Source: Anaerolinea thermolimosa
Lineage (GTDB): Bacteria; Chloroflexota; Anaerolineae; Anaerolineales; Anaerolineaceae
Length of the DNA stretch: 64,000 nucleotides
Direction: 5' to 3'
Assembly: GCF_001050195.2 (NCBI RefSeq)
Contig: NZ_DF967966.1
Span: 20,118-84,117 of the forward strand
The notes beneath the pieces were generated by a model that was not told the DNA's origin, did no database searches, and saw nothing but the letters and a program-made list of their open reading frames with translations. Positions within the stretch are counted from its first letter, which is position 1; each line of letters starts with the position of its first letter. Shown here in pieces: positions 50,962 through 59,464 of the stretch. Both the position numbers and the translations under genes were made by a program.

Positions 50962-50990
50962 CCGGCGCGGTAAAAATACCGCGCCGGTTT
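50962..50990 (+). terminator. Hairpin terminator between convergent genes
   Basis: An 11-bp perfect stem (CCGGCGCGGTA with TACCGCGCCGG) with an AAAA loop, followed by TTTGTTC. It lies between the 4-TM gene and the convergent GH5 gene. Confidence 0.75.
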
Positions 50991-51010
50991 GTTCATCCTG
51001 CAGGGGGGAA

Positions 51011-52054
51011 TTACCCTCTGGAGCTGACGATCTTCACCAGTTCTTCGCTGACGAGCGAGCCATCCAGGCGCACAAGGGCGAAGTTCATTTCTTTGTACGA
51101 CCACACCGCCCGGCCGATGCCATGCTGGTTGAGCAGATCGCAGAAGGCGCGGTGCCAGTTCAACCGGCTGGTCAGCGGCGCATGATCAATGGCTCCGTAT
51201 TCACCGCAGTAAAGGGGCAGATGGGTTTCGTTCAGGAAGTCCACCGCTGGTTGAAGGAAATAACGCAACATGGCTTCATCCATGCGCTTGCCGCGGTAAG
51301 CGGCGAAGGCTTCCTGATATTGCGGATGGTTTTGTAAAAATTCTTCCAGCCCGGGCAGGTCGCCGGGGAATTCCGTGACTCTGTCGTAGGCCTTCAGGAA
51401 GTCTACCCAGGGGGCGCGCTGATGGGTGAAGGGCATGGGTTCGTAAAAATGGAAGGTGTAGACGATGTGCGGGTCATCCACACGTGCGATCTCTTTGAGC
51501 TTCCAGGCCGAGTTGTACCAGTTGCCCCCGATCATGATCCAGCGATGACGATCCACGGCGCGGATGCGCTCCACGGCGCGGTGCGCCAGGCGATTCCACG
51601 GGTCGCTGGTGGGCAGAACCACTTCGTTCATTAGCTCCAGGATCAGCTCCGGCTTGCCCACACCGGCATATCGCCGGGCGATGGCCTCCCACAGCGCCAG
51701 GAAGCGCTCCTGAGCGGCGGGGTCGTCGAAAAGGGTGTTGCGATCGAGGGTCGAAAAGCTGAAGCCCGGCGCATGGTGCAGGTCGAGCACCAGGTTCAAC
51801 CCGGCTTTGCGGCACCATTCGATGCAAGAGTCAATATAGGCGAAGCCGCTTTCTTTGTAGACAAAGGGGTGTTCATCGTCTTCCAGCACAGGGTAATCAA
51901 CCGGCAGGCGAACGTGATCCATACCCCAGCTGGCGATGCGCTGGATATCTTCTTCGAGGATGAAGCGCCGAAAATGTTCATGGTCATAATGCCCGTACTG
52001 AGAAATCCATCCGCCCAGGTTGACCCCTACCTGAAATCCACTGAAGTTTTCCAT
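51011..52054 (-). CDS. GH5-family glycoside hydrolase
   Basis: A 347-residue TIM-barrel enzyme of glycoside hydrolase family 5 (cellulase/exo-beta-glucanase type). Typical motifs are GVNLGGWI near 10, MDHVRLPVDY, LVLDLHHAPG, the acid/base E144 in ELMNEV and the nucleophile E285 in LYCGEYGA. No signal peptide, so it acts in the cytoplasm on short beta-linked oligosaccharides. GGGAGG precedes the ATG. It is the last gene of a three-gene operon with the DUF5107-TPR and APH-like genes. Confidence 0.9.
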   Translation of the reverse strand: MENFSGFQVGVNLGGWISQYGHYDHEHFRRFILEEDIQRIASWGMDHVRLPVDYPVLEDDEHPFVYKESGFAYIDSCIEWCRKAGLNLVLDLHHAPGFSFSTLDRNTLFDDPAAQERFLALWEAIARRYAGVGKPELILELMNEVVLPTSDPWNRLAHRAVERIRAVDRHRWIMIGGNWYNSAWKLKEIARVDDPHIVYTFHFYEPMPFTHQRAPWVDFLKAYDRVTEFPGDLPGLEEFLQNHPQYQEAFAAYRGKRMDEAMLRYFLQPAVDFLNETHLPLYCGEYGAIDHAPLTSRLNWHRAFCDLLNQHGIGRAVWSYKEMNFALVRLDGSLVSEELVKIVSSRG

Positions 52055-52098
52055 AGATTATCCTCCCGGTGAAAAAGGTGAATCACAATTTTCGATCC

Positions 52099-53085
52099 TC
52101 AAACGCCCCACCATACCCCGGCCAGTTCTTCCAGGCTTTTGACCCGGCTCAGAACAGCGCGGCAGGCGGGGCTGTCGAACACGTTGAATAGATGGAGAAG
52201 GCTGGCGCTCATGGCGCGATGAGCAAATGCCGTGCCGGTGGGGCCGCAGTAGCCATAGGCGTCGAGAAAGGCCTCCAGCAGGGGTTTTTCACCGCCCCAT
52301 CCCTGAAGGTGCAGTGCGGGCAATTCATAGAACAGGCTTCCGGTGCGAGCGTCGCCAAAATCAATGATCCCGGCGGTTTCCCAGTGGCCGTCAACCAGCC
52401 GCCCCAGAAGGTGATCGGCGGTGAGGTCGGCGTGGACGAGGTGAGGGGCTTCTCCGGGCAGAAGGAAATGATGGGTTGGGCAAAGGAAAGACTCGATCTC
52501 ATCACAGAGGGAAGCGGGCAGGGTTCCCCACGCACGCTGACGTCCGGCACAGCCTTTGCGCTGACCGTCCAGAAAGTGGAGATACGCCCCCCAGTCGGTT
52601 TCAAAAGCGCCTTCTGCCGGTAGCGGCAGGGAGTGCAGTGCGCGCAGCCAGGCGCCCATCTGGCGGGCGATGGAGAGGCGCTCGGCATGGGAGATTGCGG
52701 CCCAAACCTCCCCCAGGCTCACACCGGGGAGCAATTCAAAGATCAGATAGGGCCAGTGCCAGTCGGCGCCGGGCGGTTCAAGCGCGCCTGAGGCCAGTAA
52801 GGCCGGGGTGGGCAACACCGGACGGGCGCGTAAGAGTTCGGCGGCGGCCTGTTCTGCCATGAATCCGCGTTCACCATCCAATAACCGCCCATAAAATTTG
52901 ACCAGCCAGCGCTCTTCCACGATGAACACCGGATAGGTGCCGACGATTCCGGTGCGGATGACCTCGCAGGGAGTGAAGCGATGGCGACGGCACACCTCAC
53001 GCACGTAAGGCCGCCAGAAGGCAACGTCGGCAAACAGGCGCACGTAGCCCTCGCGGGTGGAGAGGTGATCGAGCGGGTGAGTCAT
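52099..53085 (-). CDS. Aminoglycoside phosphotransferase-fold kinase
   Basis: A 328-residue protein with the APH/choline-kinase fold. The ATP-binding lysine is in RWLVKFYG, the catalytic loop is VHADLTADHLL (H-x-D, with His at the usual Asn position, as in some macrolide phosphotransferases), and the metal-binding aspartate is in IIDFGDAR. Sitting between two carbohydrate genes, it more likely phosphorylates a sugar or other small molecule than an antibiotic, but this is inference. It starts 16 bases after the DUF5107-TPR gene. Confidence 0.8.
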   Translation of the reverse strand: MTHPLDHLSTREGYVRLFADVAFWRPYVREVCRRHRFTPCEVIRTGIVGTYPVFIVEERWLVKFYGRLLDGERGFMAEQAAAELLRARPVLPTPALLASGALEPPGADWHWPYLIFELLPGVSLGEVWAAISHAERLSIARQMGAWLRALHSLPLPAEGAFETDWGAYLHFLDGQRKGCAGRQRAWGTLPASLCDEIESFLCPTHHFLLPGEAPHLVHADLTADHLLGRLVDGHWETAGIIDFGDARTGSLFYELPALHLQGWGGEKPLLEAFLDAYGYCGPTGTAFAHRAMSASLLHLFNVFDSPACRAVLSRVKSLEELAGVWWGV

Positions 53086-53101
53086 GGCCGGTTTCTACGG
53101 G

Positions 53102-56100
53102 TCATAACCTCCGGTATTCTTCCCAGGCATAGAGGTTGGCCGGGTCGAGGGCGAGCACCAGGCCGAGTGCGCTCTTTGCACCGGGGCGGTCCTTCAGGGC
53201 GGCGGCGGCCAGCCCGGCGATGAGAGTCTGATTAAGGCGATGAATTTTTTGCTGATCGTCATCGAAAACCGGGCTGGGGTGGCCGGAATAGAAATAATTC
53301 CAGCGGAAGGGCTCTTCTGCGGCTTTTTCAGCGCGGCGTTTTAGTTCCTTCAGGGCGGCGCGGCCTTCATCGGGGCGGCCAAGCTGGATCAGTGCCAGCC
53401 CAAAGCAGGGAGAAAAGTGCTCCAGGTGCCGCTTTGGGTCAATTATCCATTCAAACGCGGCGCGGGCGTCATCCCTCCGGTTCAGAGCCAAAAGCGCCAA
53501 TCCCCGGTAGTAAACGGCATGGGCGATGATCCCATCCCACGGGTGCTCACCGAGGTTCGCCGGGAAGCGGGTGGCTTCCTCCAGGTGGTGAAGGGCGGTC
53601 AGGGCATCGCCGCCTTCCAGCGCGCGGCGGCCAATGAGCCAGTGGGCATCGGTGTACTGCCCCGAGACGCTCCCCTCACCGCCTTCCCAGGCATGGAAGG
53701 TGCGCCGGGTGGCGATCTCGAGGGTTTTTTCGGGTTGCCCCAGGCGGTTGTAAAGGCTCATGAGGGTGACCACGAGGTCGTCACGCTGGTCTACCACCTC
53801 CCGACGGCTCTCCAGCAGGGCCAGGCGCTCTGCCGGGTCAACCGCTTTTCGGCGCAGCAGTCCGTCGTACTCCATGAGCAGACGTGGGTCCTGTGGGGCG
53901 GCCTGCAGGGCCTTCTGGTAATGTTCCAGGGCGGTATCGAGGTCTTTTTCAAGGTTATAAGCGGCCAGCCCCAGGTTGCGCCACGGGATCGAAAAGTTGG
54001 GTTCGCCCCGAGCGGCTTCTTTCCAGTGGGTGACGGCCTCAGCGTGGCGGCGTTTATCGTACAAAAGGTTGCCGAGGTAAGAATGGGCGCGGGCATCCTG
54101 CGGGTTGGCTTTAAGGGCCGCTTCCAGCACGGTCATTTCTTCCAGCCGCCACGGAAAACAGTACTTCGGGCTGGCCCCGGATGCCTGCGCATACCACCTG
54201 CTGGCCTGCTCTGTTTTGCCCTGTTTCTCAGCCAGCCAGCCCAGGGTGTAGGCAACCATCGGGTAAAGGGGAGAGATCTCAGCCGCCAGCTCCAGCAGAG
54301 AGGTGGCTTCGGCGTAGAGCCCGGCTGAGGCATAATCGAAAGCGAGATCAAGGTAAAGCTGGATATCATCTCCGGTGATCTGGCGGAATTCTTTCAGGTA
54401 CTGTTCCGCCAGCGCAGTGTTTCCCTGCGCTCTGGCGATGAGGATTCGCTCAAGGCGTGACCCTGCGTCCAGCCGGTCGAGGGCGGCCGTCTCCGCGGCT
54501 AGCTTCTCTGCGGCGGCCAGATCTCCCTGTCGCCGCAGGGTTGCAGTCATGAGATGACGCGTTTTAAGGCATTCCATGTTCACCGAAAAGGCCTGCCGCA
54601 GGCGCTCCAGGGCGGCGGCCGGGTTGCCCTCCCGCAGATCGAGCTGAGCCAGTGCCAGAGAAGCCGGGGCTTTCCATCCGGCATTCCAGGTGGCTTTGGC
54701 AAAAGCCGGGCGGGCTTCATCGTATCGCTGCTGGTAGAAGAGCGCCAGCCCCAGCCCATAATGAGCTTCGCCGTCGTAGGGGTTATAGTTCCAGGAAGTA
54801 AGGCGCTCCACCGCCTTATGGAAGTGCGCTTCAGCCTCGGCGAACAGACCGCGCCGCAGGAACGAACGCCCCAGAGCAATGTGGCAACGCGATTCGCCCG
54901 GGTCGCGGCGCAGGGCTTCTTCCCAGTAAGCTTCTGCCGAGAGGGTTGGATGGCGGTATTGCTCGATGTGCAGGCCGCTCAAATAAAGCTGTTCAATCTC
55001 CACTGTTTCTTGCGGAGAGAGCGGGGGTTTGTAGGGTTCGGCCATAGTGCCATCCCAGGGTGGTTCAGGCCGGTACTGGATCAGTACCTCGCCGGTGGGG
55101 GAGAGCAGGCACAGGCAAAGTTCCTGTTCAGTGATCCCTGCGGGCAGGGCCACACGGGCTGTGAAGGGACGACCCGGCCCCAGCGAAACGGACTCATCAA
55201 GGAGGGTCTGCGCTCCGGCAGTCAGCCGCACTCGCGCGTCCTCCAGGGCCTCTACGGCGTACACACCCACGCTGGCTTCTCCCTCGAGCACCTCCAGGTT
55301 GAGCGCTCCATGCAGATTGGCGTTTTTCACCCCGCCGATCTCCTGCACAGGGAACCAGAACTGGCTGAAGGTTTTCGTCTCGTAGGGCATGATCCATGAG
55401 AAATCGGGCTGGTTGTCGGTGTAGACCCCGGCCATCAGCTCCAGATATTCGCCGGTGTCGTCCATGAGGTTGCGTTGCCACTGATGCCCGAAATCTCCAT
55501 TGCCCCAGGTGAAGAATTTTTTCCCCGGTGAGATGCCCGGGTCTGCCACGTGCACCACCCCGGCGCGGCGGGCATGATCGTACCCGCCAAAAAACGGGTA
55601 ACGCGAAGGCCCGGCAAAGAAAGAAGTGGCCACCGGTGAATTGGCCCAGTAACTGATGTCGGTGCCCTCGCCGTAATCCCAGCCGTTGAACTCGCCGCGC
55701 GCGATGGGGTAACTGGTGACCGGGTTTTTGACATGGTAGACCGCGTAATGCACGTCAGGAGGGAAGATGACCTGGTACTGTTCGTTGATGTGCACCCCGG
55801 CGTTGGCCCACCACATGAAGGTCTGCGGGAAGGGGGTGCGGTTATAGAGCCGCGCCTTTGTCTCGACAAAGGCCTTGCCCGGGTGCAGGCAGATTCCCAC
55901 CATTCCTTTGGTGCGCTGGAGCGGCTCGTGTTCACCCATCCACACAGTAATGGCGCCATCGGGGTGTTCTTCGATGGCAAAGTGGGTGGGGTCGAAGGTG
56001 GTGGGGCGATGGTGCTGGGGCCAGTTGAATTCCACCCCGCCCGAAATCCACGGCCCGAAGAGCCCGATGAGCGCGGGCTTGATCACCCTGTGGCGGTAGA

Positions 56101-56389
56101 AAAAGTCATACCGGTTGGTTTTGTCCAGCCCGGCGAAGATGCGCCCGCCGAGCTCAGGGAGCAGGATCATCTGAAGATATTCGTTTTCCAGCACCACGGC
56201 GGTGTAATCCCGCTCTACCTTCTCACTCGAAAGACGGTCGATGTAGGGGTGGGGGTAGATATTACCTTTCGCCCCCTGGATGTTACGGTTTTCGAAGAAC
56301 ATGGGGTTAGGATCGGGCGGGAAGGCCGGGTAGGTGGGGATGGTCATGCGTTCAACCCGCACTGTGACAGAATTCCTGGATGCTCCCAT
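53102..56389 (-). CDS. DUF5107 and TPR-repeat protein
   Basis: A 1095-residue protein in two parts. Residues about 25-330 form a beta-rich DUF5107 domain (LPELGGRIFAGLDK, GPWISGGVEFNWPQHH, EFNGWDYGEGTDISYW), a fold like galactose-mutarotase/glycosidase beta-sandwiches that probably binds a carbohydrate. From about 450 to the end there are many TPR-like helical repeats (for instance AHSYLGNLLYDKRRHAEAVTHW), a protein-interaction scaffold. No signal peptide. It heads an operon with an APH-like kinase and a GH5 enzyme. GAGG lies 9 bases before the ATG. Enzyme activity is possible but unproven. Confidence 0.8.
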   Translation of the reverse strand: MGASRNSVTVRVERMTIPTYPAFPPDPNPMFFENRNIQGAKGNIYPHPYIDRLSSEKVERDYTAVVLENEYLQMILLPELGGRIFAGLDKTNRYDFFYRHRVIKPALIGLFGPWISGGVEFNWPQHHRPTTFDPTHFAIEEHPDGAITVWMGEHEPLQRTKGMVGICLHPGKAFVETKARLYNRTPFPQTFMWWANAGVHINEQYQVIFPPDVHYAVYHVKNPVTSYPIARGEFNGWDYGEGTDISYWANSPVATSFFAGPSRYPFFGGYDHARRAGVVHVADPGISPGKKFFTWGNGDFGHQWQRNLMDDTGEYLELMAGVYTDNQPDFSWIMPYETKTFSQFWFPVQEIGGVKNANLHGALNLEVLEGEASVGVYAVEALEDARVRLTAGAQTLLDESVSLGPGRPFTARVALPAGITEQELCLCLLSPTGEVLIQYRPEPPWDGTMAEPYKPPLSPQETVEIEQLYLSGLHIEQYRHPTLSAEAYWEEALRRDPGESRCHIALGRSFLRRGLFAEAEAHFHKAVERLTSWNYNPYDGEAHYGLGLALFYQQRYDEARPAFAKATWNAGWKAPASLALAQLDLREGNPAAALERLRQAFSVNMECLKTRHLMTATLRRQGDLAAAEKLAAETAALDRLDAGSRLERILIARAQGNTALAEQYLKEFRQITGDDIQLYLDLAFDYASAGLYAEATSLLELAAEISPLYPMVAYTLGWLAEKQGKTEQASRWYAQASGASPKYCFPWRLEEMTVLEAALKANPQDARAHSYLGNLLYDKRRHAEAVTHWKEAARGEPNFSIPWRNLGLAAYNLEKDLDTALEHYQKALQAAPQDPRLLMEYDGLLRRKAVDPAERLALLESRREVVDQRDDLVVTLMSLYNRLGQPEKTLEIATRRTFHAWEGGEGSVSGQYTDAHWLIGRRALEGGDALTALHHLEEATRFPANLGEHPWDGIIAHAVYYRGLALLALNRRDDARAAFEWIIDPKRHLEHFSPCFGLALIQLGRPDEGRAALKELKRRAEKAAEEPFRWNYFYSGHPSPVFDDDQQKIHRLNQTLIAGLAAAALKDRPGAKSALGLVLALDPANLYAWEEYRRL

Positions 56390-56454
56390 AGCAGATCACC
56401 TCATGCAGAAAAACGGGGGAAAAATCGATGGGTTCGAGGACGGCATTAAGAATC

Positions 56455-56470
56455 GTATAATGGATTATAC
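56455..56470. promoter_or_regulatory. Back-to-back -10 boxes as inverted repeat
   Basis: GTATAAT-GG-ATTATAC places a TATAAT on each strand (plus 56456-56461, minus 56469-56464). It lies between the divergent DUF5107 operon and the GH13 gene, and could be a shared promoter core or an operator. The -35 regions are weak on both sides. Confidence 0.45.
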
Positions 56471-56515
56471 GGGCCGTCAATTGAAAAAAAGCGGCTTTTT
56501 TGAAAGGAGCAAAGG

Positions 56516-58150
56516 ATGAGCCGGTTCCAGAAGTGGGTTGTGGGCTGGTGGGTGTGTTCCTGGTTTATAAGCCTCATGCTCACCGGCTGTCAGAAGCGCC
56601 CCTGGCAGGATGTGCCTTCGGACGTGTGGTGGAAGGATGCCGTGTTTTATGAGGTTTTCGTGCGTAGTTTTTACGACAGCAATGGAGACGGAATCGGTGA
56701 TTTCAAAGGGCTGATAGAAAAACTGGACTATCTCAACGATGGTGATCCTCAAACCACGACCGATCTGGGCGTAACTGCACTCTGGCTGATGCCCATCCAT
56801 CCTTCACCTTCGTATCACGGGTACGACGTCACTGATTACCGCACGGTCAACCCGGATTATGGCACGCTGGATGATTTCAGAGCCTTGCTTCAGGCGGCTC
56901 ATGCGCGGGGGATGAAGGTGATTATCGATTTTGTGATCAATCATACCTCGGTAGAACACCCCTGGTTTAAGGCTTCAGCTGCGGGGGATGAACGTTACCG
57001 CAACTGGTACCTGTGGGCTGACGAAAACCCGGGTTATCCTGGTCCGTGGGGTGACCCGGCCTGGCATGAATTTAACGGGCGTTATTACTACGGGGTGTTC
57101 TGGTCGGGAATGCCGGATCTGAATTACAACAACCCGGAGGTCACCGCTGAAATCAAGTCGATTGCTGCCTTCTGGCTTAAGGATGTGGGGGTAGATGGCT
57201 TCCGCCTGGACGGTGCGAAACACCTGATCGAAGATGGGCAGACTCAGGAGAACACCGCCCAAACGCATGCCTGGTTGAAATCTTTTCACGCCTTTGTGAA
57301 AGGTTTGGCTCCTGAGGCCGTGGTGGTTGGCGAGGTCTGGTCACCTTCGGAACAGACCGCCCCTTACGTGCAAAACGGTGAGCTGGACCTGGCGTTTAAC
57401 TTTCCGCTGGCCGATGAGATGATCTCAGCAGTCAGCTTTTACGACGGGCGGCGGATGAGCACAGCCTTGATGCAGCAGGCGCGAATTTACGGAGATGCCC
57501 CCTACGCGCCTTTCCTTTCCAACCATGATCAGCCCCGGGTGATGACCCGCCTGCTCGGAGATGAAGATCGGGCGCGGGGGGCCGCCAGCCTTCTGCTTAC
57601 CGCTCCCGGAGTGCCTTTCCTTTACTACGGAGAAGAAATTGGGATGAGCGGCGGGAAACCCGACCCTTCCATTCGTACCCCCATGCAGTGGTCTGCTGAT
57701 GAGCAGGCTGGTTTTACCACCGGTGTACCCTGGGAGCCGGTCAACCCGGACTACCCGCAGAAGAATGTAGCCGTGCAGAGCAGGGATAACGCGTCTCTGC
57801 TTGCCCATTACCGCCAGCTCATTGCCATTCGGAACCAGCATTATGCCCTGCGTAGCGGAGCCTATGTGCCCGTGAAGGCCAGCAACAGCCGCCTGTTCGC
57901 CTCGCTCCGCACCGCCGAAAAAGAAACCATCCTGGTGCTGGTTAACCTGGGGAAAGAGCCTGTCTCAGCTGCAGCGTTGAGCTGGGAAGAAAGCCCTCTG
58001 CGCGGGGAATACAGGCCAGCTCTGTTGCTGGGGAAGGGCACACCCGCCCGGCTCAGGGTGGGAGCGAAGGGAGAGGTCAGCGAGTTTCGCCCTGTTGAAG
58101 AGATCGCCCCTTTTTCAACGATCATCATCCAGTACCGTCCGTCCGAGTGA
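56516..58150 (+). CDS. GH13 alpha-amylase-family lipoprotein
   Basis: A 544-residue exported enzyme. The signal peptide ends in the lipobox LTGC (C25). The catalytic barrel has the GH13 regions DFVINH (139-144), GFRLDGAKH with nucleophile D232, VVGEVW with acid/base E273 and LSNHD with D338. Motifs such as MPDLNYNNPEV and TPMQWSADEQAGF are typical of oligo-1,6-glucosidase/neopullulanase-like members, so it probably trims alpha-glucans or dextrins at the cell surface. GGAG lies 7 bases before the ATG. Divergent from the DUF5107 operon. Confidence 0.93.
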   Translation: MSRFQKWVVGWWVCSWFISLMLTGCQKRPWQDVPSDVWWKDAVFYEVFVRSFYDSNGDGIGDFKGLIEKLDYLNDGDPQTTTDLGVTALWLMPIHPSPSYHGYDVTDYRTVNPDYGTLDDFRALLQAAHARGMKVIIDFVINHTSVEHPWFKASAAGDERYRNWYLWADENPGYPGPWGDPAWHEFNGRYYYGVFWSGMPDLNYNNPEVTAEIKSIAAFWLKDVGVDGFRLDGAKHLIEDGQTQENTAQTHAWLKSFHAFVKGLAPEAVVVGEVWSPSEQTAPYVQNGELDLAFNFPLADEMISAVSFYDGRRMSTALMQQARIYGDAPYAPFLSNHDQPRVMTRLLGDEDRARGAASLLLTAPGVPFLYYGEEIGMSGGKPDPSIRTPMQWSADEQAGFTTGVPWEPVNPDYPQKNVAVQSRDNASLLAHYRQLIAIRNQHYALRSGAYVPVKASNSRLFASLRTAEKETILVLVNLGKEPVSAAALSWEESPLRGEYRPALLLGKGTPARLRVGAKGEVSEFRPVEEIAPFSTIIIQYRPSE

Positions 58151-58297
58151 TCGGGCCGGGCCTGAGGTGGCCCTTTGCACGCTGGGCGAAGGATCGGCTT
58201 TGAGGAAGTTTTGTTCAGAAAGAACATTCAACTGGAAAAAGTTGACTCATTAAGTTATGATTGACCCCGTCGTCTTTTGATCCGAAAGGGGTCTCCT

Positions 58298-59464
58298 GTG
58301 CCAAATCTTTCACGACGATCTTCCATTTTTATCCTCTTCTCCGTCCTCTTGCTGGTGGGGCAGGCCTGTGTGCTGGGCTCTCAGGCTTCTACCCCTGACT
58401 CTGCCGCGCCTGCAAGCCCCCGCGCTGGAACTGCCACACCGGTGATCAGGACTTTGCCCTCAGCGACAACCGATCCGGCATCGCGCTGTCCTACGCCCTC
58501 CGGTGCAACCAGCCTGTTCCTCAGCCGGGAAAACGGATTTTGTTTTCTTTACCCATCGGATTATCCCATTCAGCCCGATGGATTACGCCCTGAAGAAGCT
58601 TTTTCCATCCTTGGGCCGCACGAGCCGGGAGATTTTATGGAGCCGGTCGCACTGGTTCTGGGTATTTCTTATAATGGCCCTGCCGATGGCCTGACCAGTG
58701 CGGCGTATGCCGAACGCTGGTTTCAGCTCTATACCGCCGGGAGCGAAGCTTCTTATGAACCCTCCTCTGCCCGCATGGATGGTCAGGAGGCGGTCATCCT
58801 GTCCAACCTGCCGGGCTTTCCCGCCAGAAAAGCGGCTTTTGTGGTGGCCAACGGCATAAAGTATCAGATTTCTCTCTCCCCCCAGCCCGAGGCCTCAGCC
58901 ATTCTGGCCGAAGACGCCACGCATTTATGGGAGACCGTCACCGGTTCGCTGGTGTTTTTCCCGCCTGAAAATGACCGTGTAACCGTGCGCGCCGATGAGG
59001 TGTGTCCGTCTCCAACGGCGGATACAGCGCTTTACCGCAATGATCTGGAGGGCTACTGTTTCCTTTATCCGGCAAGCTTTCAACCCGATCCGGCTTTGCC
59101 CGGCAGGGTAGAGGGTGGGCCGGTGGTGCTCAATCACCCGGACTTCGGTGAAGTGCGCATCTCGCTGACTCTGGGAACGATGGGGGTTTTCCCCGGTAAG
59201 ACCCCCCGCCAGGTGATCGAAATGCGCGATGGTGGGATTGAATCGCTCAGCGAAATAACCATCGGGGGGTACCCGGCGGTGACCTTCCGCAACACCGAGG
59301 GGCCCTGGGCATCGCGGCAGGCGCTGATCCTGGTGCATGACGCGGCTTACACCATTGTGGCGCAACCCGATGAACCGGCGGCCTACGCTACGGAGTTCCC
59401 TTATTTCAATCAATTGTGGGATACGGTGGTGGGATCGCTGGCTTTTTTCACGCCCTGGCGCTAG
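58298..59464 (+). CDS. Lipoprotein with duplicated domain
   Basis: A 388-residue secreted lipoprotein. The start is taken as GTG at 58298 with AAGGGG 6 bases upstream. The signal peptide ends near VGQAC and a Pro/Thr-rich linker follows. The remainder is two similar domains of about 150 residues, each opening with a C-P-(T/S)-P then a FCFLYP or YCFLYP motif and ending in an LWETVTGSLVFF or LWDTVVGSLAFF pattern. The pair of cysteines in each may form disulfides. Function unknown. It overlaps the convergent ABC-F gene by 17 bases at the stops. Confidence 0.7.
   Translation: MPNLSRRSSIFILFSVLLLVGQACVLGSQASTPDSAAPASPRAGTATPVIRTLPSATTDPASRCPTPSGATSLFLSRENGFCFLYPSDYPIQPDGLRPEEAFSILGPHEPGDFMEPVALVLGISYNGPADGLTSAAYAERWFQLYTAGSEASYEPSSARMDGQEAVILSNLPGFPARKAAFVVANGIKYQISLSPQPEASAILAEDATHLWETVTGSLVFFPPENDRVTVRADEVCPSPTADTALYRNDLEGYCFLYPASFQPDPALPGRVEGGPVVLNHPDFGEVRISLTLGTMGVFPGKTPRQVIEMRDGGIESLSEITIGGYPAVTFRNTEGPWASRQALILVHDAAYTIVAQPDEPAAYATEFPYFNQLWDTVVGSLAFFTPWR

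Noticed and set aside
52099-53085. APH-like gene as an aminoglycoside or macrolide resistance gene
   Set aside because: Context is a carbohydrate operon and the core composition is native; only the kinase fold is supported.
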